From NCBI GenBank assembly GCA_017935645.1, contig JAGBHF010000006.1, forward strand, positions 1-63,545: a stretch of DNA of 63,545 bases, in the 5' to 3' direction. Below are positions 18,195 through 27,299 of this stretch, one piece after another. Under the pieces are notes generated by a model, which was not told the origin of the DNA, did no database searches, and worked only from the letters and a program-made list of their open reading frames with translations. How positions within the stretch are numbered: the first letter of the stretch is position 1; the number at the start of each line of letters is the position of its first letter. The stretch comes from Bacteroidaceae bacterium (GTDB lineage: Bacteria; Bacteroidota; Bacteroidia; Bacteroidales; Barnesiellaceae_A). The translations under genes were made by a program, and so were the position numbers.

Positions 18195-19246
18195 AGCAGG
18201 AGGTTGTTTTTACCAATCAAGTAGAAGAAGCGCTCGAGTGCTTGTGTAGCACCGAGGGTTATGACCGTTGTTTTGTGTTATGCGATAGTAATACATATAG
18301 CAGTGTGTTGCCTCGCATAGCCTCATCGCGTATAGCTCAAGCTGAGGTGATAACCATCAGTGCCGGCGATGAAGCGAAGGGTGTTGACTCGTTGCTCCAT
18401 GTGTGGAGTGAGCTGAGTGAGCGAGGTGCTACACGTCATTCGTTGCTTGTCAATGTGGGCGGTGGCATGGTGACGGACTTGGGTGGTATGGCCGCTGCAA
18501 CCTTTAAGCGTGGCATAGCCTTTGTCAATATCCCTACGACGTTGTTAGGCGCAGTAGATGCGGCTGTGGGCGGTAAGACGGGTATTAATTTTGCCGGACT
18601 GAAAAACGAAGTGGGGGTTTTTGCTCATGCCCGCATGGTCATTGTCTCTACGCGATTTTTTGACACATTACCTCGAGAGGAGTTTTTGTCGGGGTATGCC
18701 GAAATGTTGTAGCACGGATTGATAGATGATGAAGAACACTATAATGAGTTGCTCGATTATGATATAGCATCGTTTGATGCCGATAAGTTGTTGCCTTTGT
18801 TGCGCTACTCGGTGGGCGTCAAGCAACGTATTACTGAACAAGACCCTCGTGAACATGGGTTGCGTAAAGTACTTAACTTGGGACATACCGTCGGGCACGC
18901 CATCGAAGCCCATTCGCAAAGGCATGGACGTACTGTCGCGCATGGTTATGCTGTAGCTTGGGGGTTGGTGTGTGAACTACTCATTGCGCATCGAGCCTTG
19001 GGTTTCCCCTCTTCGGTGATATACGACTTGGCGCGTCTTGTCGAGCTAAATTATGGTAGTTATGCCATTACGTGTGACGATTATGACGAGTTGATAGCAT
19101 TCATGCAGCACGATAAAAAGAATATTTGCGATAAAATAAATTTTACACTCATAAAAAAAATAGGCGATTGTTGTGTCGATAACTACATCGAGCGAAAAGA
19201 AATAGAAATTTCCTTAGATTTTTTTCGCGATCTATTTCATCTGTAA
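18191..19246 (+). pseudogene. aroB: 3-dehydroquinate synthase interrupted by an in-frame amber codon
   Basis: The frame encodes 351 codon positions, normal for AroB, which makes 3-dehydroquinate from DAHP with NAD and zinc (shikimate pathway step 2). Seen: the NAD-binding and active-site region (NVGGGMVTDLGG, IPTTLLGAVDAAVGGKTGIN) and the metal site LNLGHTVGHAIEAH. At 18710-18712 a TAG interrupts SGYAEML-stop-HGLIDD. In the family this position is the invariant Lys of E-x-x-K (Lys197 in the Aspergillus enzyme, as I recall), so AAG to TAG is the simplest change. There is no frameshift, and all other motifs are kept. The gene is either newly broken, wrongly assembled, or read through by a Lys-inserting suppressor. 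A restart at TTG 18719 would give only the C-terminal half. Confidence 0.9.
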
Positions 19247-19301
19247 ATGAAGTAGTTGTATAATTGGTGGAAAAATAATTGAAAAATTTTTACCAAAAAT
19301 A

Positions 19302-19332
19302 TTTGCAGATATAAAAAAAAGCCATACCTTTG
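19302..19332 (+). promoter_or_regulatory. Promoter of tRNA-Pro
   Basis: TTTG at 19302-19305, 19 bases, then TACCTTTG at 19325-19332. This is a textbook Bacteroidota -33/-7 pair, ending 15 bases before the tRNA. Confidence 0.8.
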
Positions 19333-19347
19333 CATCACCTTTTCAGA

Positions 19348-19422
19348 CGGGGTGTAGCTCAGCCCGGTTAGAGTACACGTCTGGGGGGCGTGTTGTCGCT
19401 GGTTCGAATCCAGTCACCCCGA
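19348..19422 (+). tRNA. tRNA-Pro (anticodon GGG)
   Basis: The acceptor stem CGGGGTG (19348-19354) pairs with CACCCCG (19415-19421), and the discriminator base A is at 19422. D-arm GCTC...GAGT is present. The anticodon stem CACGT/GCGTG encloses loop CTGGGGG with anticodon GGG at 19383-19385. The T-arm carries GGTTCGAATCC. CCA is not encoded. A promoter lies before it and a hairpin with T-run after it. Confidence 0.96.
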
Positions 19423-19435
19423 CCGAGCAAAAGTC

Positions 19436-19467
19436 AGAGTCAAGCATTCGCTTGACTCTTTTTTTTA
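19436..19467 (+). terminator. Terminator of tRNA-Pro
   Basis: AGAGTCAAGC (19436-19445) pairs with GCTTGACTCT (19450-19459) around ATTC and is followed by a run of T. Confidence 0.85.
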
Positions 19468-19545
19468 TATCTATTTTCCACGAGGTTCATATTATTTTAT
19501 TTACTTTGCACAAGTAAATCCTCTGACCCCTAAATACATTGTCGC

Positions 19546-20796
19546 ATGAACCGATATGTTTCTCTTTTCCTATTTTTGCTTGTTTTGCTCTCGGGTGTCA
19601 AGGCTCAGAGTGTAACCGATTATCGTTTATTGTTCGATAAGTGTGGCATGGGCAGTGGTGTGCTCAAGGTTCAGTGCGATTTTACCATAGATTTTGCCGG
19701 ATGTGATTCAGTTGCTCTCGATTTTGGTGGCAATTTTGAGGAGTTATCGGTAGAGGAGTTGACGGTTACGCCCGATACTCTTCGTTATCGTTTTGACCCA
19801 TTATCCAAGCAAATATTCTTCTACAATGCCGGTGCTGATATGCAGCGTGTACAGATGGAGTACCTCTTTATGAACCTCACGTCGGTGTTTATGTACAACA
19901 ACTCGGGGGCTGAAGTGTGGGAGTGTATATATGGCGAGAGTGCCGAGTACTATTACCCTATGCGCCGAGCAATGCCCTATAGTGGCGAGGTGTGCTTTTC
20001 AGTGCCCGATACTATGCGGGTGGTGTATCAAGGGGGATGTGATGCTACTCGGTGGCAATCGTTCGATAGGTGCGTAGCACTTAACTTTGCATTTCTCAGC
20101 AGTTCGCGATATGAGATGCGCACGATGCCGGGCGACTATCATTGCGATGTGTATCAGCTGAAAGGTCAACAGGCCGATGAGCATAGGTATAATGAGTTGT
20201 GCCGACTCACACCCCTTGCATTGCAATGGTTTGAGAAGACGTATGGCGATGTGTATATCAATCCGAAGTATGGAGTGCACGACTATCCGGCCTATATCTT
20301 CCACAGTGGCAATGCCGCATTCAATAGGTACAATATGGGCTTCATATCGGCCTCGCAAAAGAAATTTGCCACATACCCCGACATATACCCTATAGTACAT
20401 GAGATAGGCCACCGTTGGATTGGTGAATATTCGATGTTTATAGATAGTGGTGAGCGTGGATATGCATTTATTATAGAGACCCTCAATGAGTTTATGACAC
20501 TGCAATGTATCCGCGATATAGAAGGCATAGCGGTTTATGAAAACCTTATAAAGGAGTGTCGTGATAGTTGGGATAAAATCAAAGGCACTGAACGCGATGT
20601 TCATCCCGTAGAGGTGGTAAAGAACAACAATGTGCCTGTTACCTACCGCAAGGGTGTTGTGATGCTTGATAGTATAGCACGTGAGGTGGGCTATGATACA
20701 GTGATTGATACCATTGTCCACTTCTATAAAGCGTGTAATGGAAAGCCCGACTTAACGTATGACGACTTTGAAAGGTTGTGCAAATTTATATTTTAG
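19546..20796 (+). CDS. Secreted M1-like (gluzincin) metallopeptidase
   Basis: A 416-residue exported protein with signal peptide residues 1-20. The motif HEIGHRW at residues 285-291 is the zinc-binding HExxH followed by W, as in M1 aminopeptidases. IETLNEFMTLQ around 310-320 looks like the second zinc site (LNE, compare WLNEGF), but it lies about 25 residues on rather than the classical 18. The N-terminal half is beta-rich, as in the M1 saddle domain. It is shorter than full M1 enzymes and lacks a C-terminal helical domain. A periplasmic or surface peptidase is likely. TTACTTTG at 19501-19508 is a near-consensus -7 box. It ends at TAG just before a strong terminator. Confidence 0.75.
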   Translation: MNRYVSLFLFLLVLLSGVKAQSVTDYRLLFDKCGMGSGVLKVQCDFTIDFAGCDSVALDFGGNFEELSVEELTVTPDTLRYRFDPLSKQIFFYNAGADMQRVQMEYLFMNLTSVFMYNNSGAEVWECIYGESAEYYYPMRRAMPYSGEVCFSVPDTMRVVYQGGCDATRWQSFDRCVALNFAFLSSSRYEMRTMPGDYHCDVYQLKGQQADEHRYNELCRLTPLALQWFEKTYGDVYINPKYGVHDYPAYIFHSGNAAFNRYNMGFISASQKKFATYPDIYPIVHEIGHRWIGEYSMFIDSGERGYAFIIETLNEFMTLQCIRDIEGIAVYENLIKECRDSWDKIKGTERDVHPVEVVKNNNVPVTYRKGVVMLDSIAREVGYDTVIDTIVHFYKACNGKPDLTYDDFERLCKFIF

Positions 20797-20811
20797 ATGC
20801 GAAATAAAAAT

Positions 20812-20838
20812 GGAGGTCGACTCAGCGAGTCGACCTCC
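20812..20838. terminator. Shared terminator between converging genes
   Basis: GGAGGTCGACTC (20812-20823) and GAGTCGACCTCC (20827-20838) form a perfect 12-bp stem with a 3-base loop. It serves the M1-like gene (plus) and ald (minus). Confidence 0.9.
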
Positions 20839-20862
20839 TATCTTTTCGATATAATCGATTTC

Positions 20863-21966
20863 TTACAATGCGGGGTGACACTCCATACCGAATGCTTCGG
20901 CTACACCGGGGAAGGTGACTTTACCGTCAACTACGTTCAAGCCCTTAGCAAGACCGGCATCGGCGCGACAAGCTGCTTCCCAACCCATATCGGCCAACTT
21001 GATGGCGTAGGGGAGAGTGGCATTTGTGAGGGCAAGAGTAGATGTGCAAGGTACAGCACCGGGGATGTTGGCAACACAATAGTGTACTACACCGTCAACC
21101 TCAAAGATTGGCTCGGCGTGAGTTGTGGGGTGTGAAGTCTCGAAGCAACCACCTTGGTCAATAGCAACGTCGACAAGAACGGTGCCGGGACGCATCAACT
21201 TGAGCATGTCGCGGGTAACGAGGTGAGGAGCTTTAGCACCGGGGATGAGTACTGCACCGATAACGAGGTCGGTTGTAGGCAATTCTTGTTCGATATTGTA
21301 GCGAGAAGAGAAGAGTGTCTTAACATTTTTGGGCATAGTCTCGCTGAGGTAGCGCAAGCGGGGGAGTGAAATATCGCACAAAGTAACATCGGCGCCAAAA
21401 CCGGCAGCGATGAGAGCGGCATTGGTACCTACGATACCACCACCCAATACCAATACTTTGGCAGGCTTAACACCCGGCACACCACCGAGCAGCACACCAC
21501 GTCCGCCTTGGGGTTTCTCCAAGAAACGAGCACCTTCTTGAGCGGCCATACGTCCGGCTACTTCGCTCATAGGAATGAGCAGGGGCAGACCACCGTTGCG
21601 GTCAACAACAGTTTCGTATGCCAAGCAGGTTGCTCCGCTCTCCAACATCGCCTCGGTAAGTTCTCTGTCGCAAGCGAAGTGGAAGTAAGTAAAGAGAAGT
21701 TGACCTTTGCGAACGAGCTTGTACTCCTGTTTGATAGGCTCTTTTACCTTGATAATCATCTCGGCAATTGCATATACATCCTCGATTGTAGGTAGGATGG
21801 TAGCACCGGCTGCAGTGTAGGCTTCATCGGGGAAACCACTGTTTTCGCCTGCAGTGTGTTGTACATATACAGTGTGACCGTGTGCAATAAGTTCTTGAGC
21901 ACCGGCGGGGGTTAAAGAAACACGATTTTCGTTGTTCTTAATTTCTTTGGGAATACCAATAATCAT
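20863..21966 (-). CDS. ald: Alanine dehydrogenase
   Basis: A 367-residue NAD-dependent enzyme that interconverts L-alanine and pyruvate plus ammonia. It opens with IPKEIKNNENRVSLTPAG. The substrate Lys is in IKVKEPIKQEY and the His in FTYFHFA. The Rossmann motif is VLVLGGGIVGTNAA. The start is the ATG giving MIIGIPKEIK; a longer upstream frame would run through the -7 box at 22001-22008. Single gene with a shared terminator at 20812-20838. Confidence 0.96.
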   Translation of the reverse strand: MIIGIPKEIKNNENRVSLTPAGAQELIAHGHTVYVQHTAGENSGFPDEAYTAAGATILPTIEDVYAIAEMIIKVKEPIKQEYKLVRKGQLLFTYFHFACDRELTEAMLESGATCLAYETVVDRNGGLPLLIPMSEVAGRMAAQEGARFLEKPQGGRGVLLGGVPGVKPAKVLVLGGGIVGTNAALIAAGFGADVTLCDISLPRLRYLSETMPKNVKTLFSSRYNIEQELPTTDLVIGAVLIPGAKAPHLVTRDMLKLMRPGTVLVDVAIDQGGCFETSHPTTHAEPIFEVDGVVHYCVANIPGAVPCTSTLALTNATLPYAIKLADMGWEAACRADAGLAKGLNVVDGKVTFPGVAEAFGMECHPAL

Positions 21967-22000
21967 AGTTGTGTTAGAATTAGGGTTTTTATGCTGGGGC

Positions 22001-22008
22001 CAAAGATA
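22001..22008 (-). promoter_or_regulatory. -7 box (TATCTTTG) of ald
   Basis: TATCTTTG on the minus strand, 34 bases upstream of the ald ATG. Confidence 0.65.
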
Positions 22009-22082
22009 TGAAAATAAAATTGAGAAATAAAAATCGAAAAAAGATTTTTTTATCATATAATGCAAAAAAATATTACAAAAGG

Positions 22083-22113
22083 ATTGTGATATATTACAAT
22101 GTGTGTACCTTTG
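22083..22113 (+). promoter_or_regulatory. Promoter of the GNAT gene
   Basis: ATTG at 22083-22086, 19 bases, TACCTTTG at 22106-22113. It places the start at ATG 22135 rather than the upstream 22099. Confidence 0.7.
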
Positions 22114-22134
22114 TGTGCTTTAAGTAATGTAGGT

Positions 22135-22623
22135 ATGAATATACGACACGCACAATTGCAAGAGTTAGATGCTATCATGGCGATTTTTGAGGCGGCCAAG
22201 GCTTATATGTATAGCGTGGGCAATACATCGCAATGGGGCGATGACTATCCGCCACGGCAACTTATTGCCGACGAAATATTGTCGGGGCATTTCTATGTCA
22301 TGGAGCATGACGGCGAGCCGGCAGCGGTTTTCTCTTTCGATGTAGCCATCGAACCTACTTATGCAGTTATTGAAGATGGCGCGTGGCGCTATGATGAGCC
22401 GTATGGGGTAGTCCATCGCTTGGCATCGAATGGTCGTGTGAAGGGTGTTGCCGATTGCTGTTTTGCGTGGTGCAAAGGTCGATATCACTATCTTCGTGTT
22501 GATACGCATAGCGACAATGCAACGATGTTGCATGCAATAGAACGACAAGGCTTTGTGCGTAGTGGAATTATTACCCTCTCGCGCAATGGTGACAAACGCA
22601 TTGCCTACGAGTGGCATATATAA
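22135..22623 (+). CDS. GNAT-family N-acetyltransferase
   Basis: A 162-residue acetyl-CoA-dependent acyltransferase. It begins MNIRHAQLQELDAIMAIFEAA, the typical GNAT start. The segment LRVDTHSDNATMLHAIERQGF is the conserved motif B region that precedes the final strands. The acetyl-CoA loop (RLASNGRVKGVADCCFAW) is present but lacks a perfect Q/R-x-x-G-x-G/A. The closest known pattern is the acetyltransferases of Bacteroides and Firmicutes of unassigned substrate. It is 15 bases before the fucosyltransferase-like gene and probably shares its transcript. Confidence 0.85.
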   Translation: MNIRHAQLQELDAIMAIFEAAKAYMYSVGNTSQWGDDYPPRQLIADEILSGHFYVMEHDGEPAAVFSFDVAIEPTYAVIEDGAWRYDEPYGVVHRLASNGRVKGVADCCFAWCKGRYHYLRVDTHSDNATMLHAIERQGFVRSGIITLSRNGDKRIAYEWHI

Positions 22624-22638
22624 ATTGTAAAAATAGAT

Positions 22639-23481
22639 ATGAAAGAAATAGTTATTACTCCTTATGGCGGGTTGGCAAACAGAATGAGGACTCTTAATGC
22701 CGCAATAGAGTTTGCCAAGGCCGAGGGTGTTCGATTGCAGGCTGTGTGGTTTTGCAACCGCGAGTTGAATGCGCCCTACGATGCCCTATTTACCCCCCCG
22801 ATTTGTACTGAAAACCAGGTGGTTACAATAAGAAAGGGTGGCTTTTTTGACCGTTTTGTGTATCGTTCGCCACGTAGGCACACATTGTGGTTGCCATATA
22901 TTATAGCCCCGCGACTATTCGATACACGTATATATTCGCAAGAGTTTAAGAGGTTGCGTGAGCAAGGAGAGCTTGAGAGCGTTATAAAAAGTGGTAATCG
23001 GGTGCTTATAGAGAGTTGCTATGAATTTGGCGATTATTATGCGTCGTTGTCAAAGAACTTTGTTCCCGTACCCGATATTCTCAATGCAGTGAATGAGTAT
23101 GTTGCTAAGAATTTTACTCGCAATACGGTAGGCATTCATATTAGACGTACCGATAATTGGTTGTCTATTCAGAAATCGCCTTTGTCACTCTTTATCGAAG
23201 CTATGCAGAGAGAGATTGAGGCCTGTGCCGACACCAACTTCTATGTGGCTACCGACGATGTAGCTACGAAAGAGGAGTTGAGAAGATGTTTTGGCAATCG
23301 CATATTGACATTGGATACCGATTGTAGTCGCAACAGCATATCGGGCATGAAAGATGCTGTGAAAGAGATGTGGATATTGTCGCGTACCACACGCATATAT
23401 GGAAGTTTCTACAGTTCTTATTCGGTAATAGCATCGCACCTGACCAATATCCCGTTACAGATATTGCAAACCGACGATTAG
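22639..23481 (+). CDS. Fucosyltransferase-like protein (NodZ/FUT8 fold)
   Basis: A 280-residue cytosolic protein. The N-terminus ITPYGGLANRMRTLNAAIEF carries the G-x-x-N-R motif, and VGIHIRRTDNW (about residues 166-176) carries the H-x-R-R nucleotide-sugar motif of alpha-1,6/O-fucosyltransferases. NFYVATDDVATKEEL and the C-terminal segment SSYSVIASHL fit this GT-B fold. A GDP-fucose donor is inferred from the family and not proven. It lies downstream of a GNAT gene with no other glycan genes next to it. Stop TAG. Confidence 0.75.
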   Translation: MKEIVITPYGGLANRMRTLNAAIEFAKAEGVRLQAVWFCNRELNAPYDALFTPPICTENQVVTIRKGGFFDRFVYRSPRRHTLWLPYIIAPRLFDTRIYSQEFKRLREQGELESVIKSGNRVLIESCYEFGDYYASLSKNFVPVPDILNAVNEYVAKNFTRNTVGIHIRRTDNWLSIQKSPLSLFIEAMQREIEACADTNFYVATDDVATKEELRRCFGNRILTLDTDCSRNSISGMKDAVKEMWILSRTTRIYGSFYSSYSVIASHLTNIPLQILQTDD

Positions 23482-23546
23482 TCGGTCGTAGGGCATAAAA
23501 GTGTTCCGGCAATATACAGGCTTAGTGTATAATACCGCTTGGAAAG

Positions 23547-23577
23547 TTGTGAATGTATGAGAAAAAAACTACATTTG
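23547..23577 (+). promoter_or_regulatory. Promoter of ruvB-flippase
   Basis: TTG at 23547-23549, 20 bases, TACATTTG at 23570-23577. The ruvB ATG follows at 23603. Confidence 0.7.
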
Positions 23578-23602
23578 CACATAATTGATATGACCTTGTG
23601 GT

Positions 23603-24637
23603 ATGACAGAAGATAGTTTCGATATACGCAGTAGTCGTTATGGCGACAATGAGCGCGAGTTTGAAAAGGCTCTGCGCCCTTTGTCGTTTGATGACTTCAG
23701 CGGACAAGATAAGATTATAGAGAATCTGCGAGTCTTTACGATGGCTGCCCGCCTGCGTGAAGAGCCGCTCGATCATGTGCTGTTGCATGGCCCTCCCGGA
23801 CTGGGTAAGACAACCTTGGCCAATATTATAGCCAATGAGTTGGGGGTGGGATTTAAGGTGACATCGGGTCCGGTACTCGATAAACCCGGCGACTTGGCGG
23901 GCTTGCTCACATCGCTTGAACCCAACGATGTGCTCTTTATCGACGAGATACACCGTCTCAGCCCCGTTGTTGAGGAGTATCTCTACTCGGCCATGGAGGA
24001 CTATCGCATAGATATTATGATAGATAAGGGTCCCGGAGCTCGTTCTATTCAGCTTACCCTCAACCCCTTTACGCTGGTAGGTGCGACAACTCGTAGTGGC
24101 TTGCTTACAAGCCCTTTGCGTGCTCGTTTCGGTATCAACTGCCACATGGAATACTACGACCACAATGTGTTGTGCAAGATAGTAGAGCGTTCGGCACGAC
24201 TATTGCAAGTACCCTGCACACGCGAAGCTGCTGTTGAGGTAGCTATGCGTAGTCGTGGTACACCTCGTATCTGTAATGCTCTGTTGCGTCGAGTGCGCGA
24301 CTTTGCACAGGTTAAGGGTACAGGTCGTATAGATATAGAGATAGCCCGATATGCATTGGAGGCACTCAATATCGACAAGTATGGCCTTGACGAGATTGAT
24401 AATAAGATACTGACCACCATCATAGATAAGTTTAAAGGCGGCCCGGTGGGCTTGACAACCATTGCTACGGCATTGGGCGAGGACCCCGGAACGCTTGAGG
24501 AGGTGTATGAGCCATTCCTTATCAAAGAGGGTTTTATCAAGCGTACACCTCGGGGACGTGAAGTGACCGACTTGGCATATAACCACTTGGGTCGCACGCG
24601 TGCCGGATGGGGTGGCTTGTTTGGCGATGAAGTATGA
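23603..24637 (+). CDS. ruvB: Holliday junction branch-migration ATPase RuvB
   Basis: A 344-residue AAA+ motor that drives branch migration with RuvA. The Walker [13 protein letters not shown] and Walker [12 protein letters not shown] are present. Sensor and arginine-finger regions ([18 protein letters not shown]) and the C-terminal winged helix ([15 protein letters not shown]) are intact. The stop codon overlaps the ATG of the flippase gene (ATGA). Confidence 0.97.
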   Translation: MTEDSFDIRSSRYGDNEREFEKALRPLSFDDFSGQDKIIENLRVFTMAARLREEPLDHVLLHGPPGLGKTTLANIIANELGVGFKVTSGPVLDKPGDLAGLLTSLEPNDVLFIDEIHRLSPVVEEYLYSAMEDYRIDIMIDKGPGARSIQLTLNPFTLVGATTRSGLLTSPLRARFGINCHMEYYDHNVLCKIVERSARLLQVPCTREAAVEVAMRSRGTPRICNALLRRVRDFAQVKGTGRIDIEIARYALEALNIDKYGLDEIDNKILTTIIDKFKGGPVGLTTIATALGEDPGTLEEVYEPFLIKEGFIKRTPRGREVTDLAYNHLGRTRAGWGGLFGDEV

Positions 24638-26112
24638 GTAACGGACTGAAAGGATTGGCAAAAGATACCATTGTGTATGGGCTCAGCAGCATAGTAGGGC
24701 GTTTCCTTAACTGGCTGTTGGTTCCTATGTATGTGCGTGTACTTGCTACACCGGGCGAGTATGGTATCGTGACAAACCTCTATGGCTGGACAGCCTTGTT
24801 GCTGGCTGTACTGACATTTGGAATGGAGACTACCTATTTCCGATTCTCAACCCGTCGTGATGAGTCGGAGCCTATGCGTGTATATGCCAACTCGCTGTTG
24901 AGTGTGGGTATTCTCTCGTCGCTCTTTGCTCTGATGGGTTTTGTATTTCTGCACCCTATCAGCGACTTCTTGGGTTATGCCTCTCATCCCGAGTATGTGG
25001 GTATGCTCATCTTTATTGTTGCGATAGATGCCATAAGCAGTATACCCTTTGCTCGGTTGCGATGTGAGGAAAAAGCCCTGAAATTTGCCGGTATTAAGTT
25101 GGCCAATATCGGGCTGAACATCCTGCTCAATATCTTCTTCTTGATAGTGTGTCCTATAATATACCGTCATGCGCCACATGCTATAGAATGGTTCTATGTG
25201 CCCGATTATGGAGTTGGATATATATTGGTGTCGAATGTTATCACCTCGATAGCCAATGTACTGATGCTCAACAAGGAGTTTCGAGGCTTCCGTTATCGCA
25301 TAGATATGCCCCGTATGCGCCGGATGTTGCCCTATGCCATACCTATATTGGGTATAAGTATAGCCGGTATTCTCAATCAGTCGGTCGATAAGATACTCTT
25401 TCCATTCCTCTTTACCGATAAAGCCGAGGCGACGATGCAATTGGGTATATACGGTGCTTGTTTTAAGATAGCCGTGGTAATGGTCATGTTTATACAGGCC
25501 TATCGCTATGCGATAGAGCCCTTTATCTTCAAGCGGAACAAAGAGGCCGATGATAAAAGTACCAATGCGGTTACAACGCTATATTTTACCATCTTCTCGT
25601 TGCTGATATACTTGGGCGTTTCGTTCTATCTGGATGATGTTTTCAAGTATCTTGTTTCGCCGGCATACTATGAAGGCTTGCACGTTGTTCCTATTGTCAT
25701 GGCGGGTGAGTTCCTGTTTGGCTTGTATTTCAATCTCTCTTTCTGGTTTAAACTCAACGACCAAACCTATTGGGGCACACTCTTTACCGTTATAGGATGT
25801 GTCATTACTATCGCTATTATAGTGCTGTTTGTGCCTATATATGGCTATGTGGCATGTGCTTGGGCGACAGTGGCATGTAATGGTGTGATGCTTGTGCTCA
25901 GTTATACAATAAGTCGCAAGCGTTATCCGGTTGCTTACCCGTTGCGCAAGATGGGCGGATATATTGTGTTGACTGCCGTAATTTTTGCCTTGGGTATGTT
26001 CCTACCCATCGAGCAGACCTTGTGGCGTATAGCATGGCGTACACTGCTGTTGTGTGTATATATAGGAGTAGCAGTCAAGACCGAGGGCTTTTTGCGAGTA
26101 TTGAAACGATAA
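24634..26112 (+). CDS. Polysaccharide flippase (Wzx/MATE-like)
   Basis: A 492-residue integral membrane protein with about 12-14 hydrophobic segments. It opens with [20 protein letters not shown], the usual start of oligosaccharide flippases that move undecaprenyl-linked glycans to the periplasm. The segment [10 protein letters not shown] and the central [15 protein letters not shown] are characteristic. It is coupled to ruvB by a 4-base overlap. The link is probably positional rather than functional. The transported glycan is unknown. Confidence 0.88.
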   Translation: MSNGLKGLAKDTIVYGLSSIVGRFLNWLLVPMYVRVLATPGEYGIVTNLYGWTALLLAVLTFGMETTYFRFSTRRDESEPMRVYANSLLSVGILSSLFALMGFVFLHPISDFLGYASHPEYVGMLIFIVAIDAISSIPFARLRCEEKALKFAGIKLANIGLNILLNIFFLIVCPIIYRHAPHAIEWFYVPDYGVGYILVSNVITSIANVLMLNKEFRGFRYRIDMPRMRRMLPYAIPILGISIAGILNQSVDKILFPFLFTDKAEATMQLGIYGACFKIAVVMVMFIQAYRYAIEPFIFKRNKEADDKSTNAVTTLYFTIFSLLIYLGVSFYLDDVFKYLVSPAYYEGLHVVPIVMAGEFLFGLYFNLSFWFKLNDQTYWGTLFTVIGCVITIAIIVLFVPIYGYVACAWATVACNGVMLVLSYTISRKRYPVAYPLRKMGGYIVLTAVIFALGMFLPIEQTLWRIAWRTLLLCVYIGVAVKTEGFLRVLKR

Positions 26113-26147
26113 TGTGAAATTTTAGGGCGTATTTGTGCAAAAAAATG

Positions 26148-26155
26148 TACCTTTG
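26148..26155 (+). promoter_or_regulatory. -7 box (TACCTTTG) of asd
   Basis: TACCTTTG, 34 bases before the asd ATG at 26190. It rules out the in-frame ATG at 26133. Confidence 0.65.
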
Positions 26156-26189
26156 CGCCTTCAAAAAACATAAAAACGAAAAACTGAAA

Positions 26190-27200
26190 ATGAAAGTAGC
26201 TATTGTAGGCGCCAGTGGTGCTGTAGGACAAGAATTTTTGAGAGTGCTCGATGAGCGTAATTTTCCTATCGATGAGTTGCTGTTGTTTGGTTCTTCGAGA
26301 AGTGCCGGAACGACATACACCTTCAGAGGCAAGGAGATAACCGTTCGTGAGTTGAAACATAACGATGACTTTAAGGGTGTTGATATTGCCTTTACATCGG
26401 CCGGTGGTGATACATCGAGAGAGTATGCCGAGACCATAACCCGTCATGGTGCGGTAATGATTGATAATTCAAGTGCCTTCCGCATGGATGATGATGTACC
26501 CTTGGTTGTACCCGAGGTAAATGGTGATGATGCTTTGGTGCGTCCTCGTGGTATTATTGCCAATCCCAACTGTACTACTATTCAGATGGTGGTTGCCTTG
26601 AAGGCTATCGAGAACTTGTCGCACATTACCCGCGTACATGTAGCTACCTATCAGGCAGCCAGTGGTGCAGGTGCTTCGGCTATGGCCGAGTTGCAACATC
26701 AATTTGAGCAACTTATTGCCGGCGAAAAGCCTACCGTTGAGAAGTTCTACTATCAATTGGCTTACAACCTCATCCCTCAAGTCGATGTCTTTACCGACAA
26801 CCTCTACACCAAGGAGGAGATGAAAATGTATCACGAGACCCGCAAAATCATGCACTCGGATGTGAAAGTGAGTGCCATGTGTGTGCGTGTTCCGGTGTTG
26901 CGTGCGCATAGCGAGGCTGTGTGGGTAGAGACTGAACGTCCCATCAGTGTCGAAGAGGCTCGTGCCGCGTTTGCCGCTGCCGAAGGTGTTGTATTGCAGG
27001 ATAATCCCGAAGAGAAGTCATACCCCATGCCTCTCGATAAGGCTAATGAAGACCCTGTATATGTAGGTCGTATTCGTGAGGATATAACTAATCCTAATGG
27101 TTTGACTTTCTGGTTGGTAAGCGACCAAATCAAGAAAGGTGCGGCCCTCAATGCAGTACAAATAGCCGAGTACCTCATTAAGAAAGGTGATATAAAGTAA
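26190..27200 (+). CDS. asd: Aspartate-semialdehyde dehydrogenase
   Basis: A 336-residue NADPH enzyme making aspartate semialdehyde for lysine, threonine, methionine and diaminopimelate. The Rossmann motif is [12 protein letters not shown], the active-site Cys is in NPNCTTIQM, and the His is in [11 protein letters not shown]. The start MKVAIVGAS is chosen because the longer frame overlaps the promoter. It works with ThrA encoded at 52617-55049. It converges on the nucleotidase gene with a shared terminator. Confidence 0.96.
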   Translation: MKVAIVGASGAVGQEFLRVLDERNFPIDELLLFGSSRSAGTTYTFRGKEITVRELKHNDDFKGVDIAFTSAGGDTSREYAETITRHGAVMIDNSSAFRMDDDVPLVVPEVNGDDALVRPRGIIANPNCTTIQMVVALKAIENLSHITRVHVATYQAASGAGASAMAELQHQFEQLIAGEKPTVEKFYYQLAYNLIPQVDVFTDNLYTKEEMKMYHETRKIMHSDVKVSAMCVRVPVLRAHSEAVWVETERPISVEEARAAFAAAEGVVLQDNPEEKSYPMPLDKANEDPVYVGRIREDITNPNGLTFWLVSDQIKKGAALNAVQIAEYLIKKGDIK

Positions 27201-27223
27201 ACGACGTAAATATGTAATAGCAC

Positions 27224-27258
27224 CGAGGGCGACCCAATTGATGTTAGGGTCGCCCTCG
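27224..27258. terminator. Shared terminator of asd and the nucleotidase gene
   Basis: CGAGGGCGACCC (27224-27235) and GGGTCGCCCTCG (27247-27258) make a perfect 12-bp stem. Its place beyond TAA 27300 fits the full-length nucleotidase frame. Confidence 0.88.
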
Positions 27259-27299
27259 TGTGTTGTTATACCGCCGGTAGTCGGGGTTGTTGCTATGCG

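Noticed and set aside
18710..18712. Pyrrolysine or other programmed recoding at the aroB amber
   Set aside because: No pyl genes or downstream recoding element are visible in the window; kept only as a remote alternative.
18719..19246. A separate gene starting at TTG 18719
   Set aside because: It is simply the C-terminal half of AroB in the same frame after the amber codon; it has no ribosome site and lacks the NAD-binding domain.
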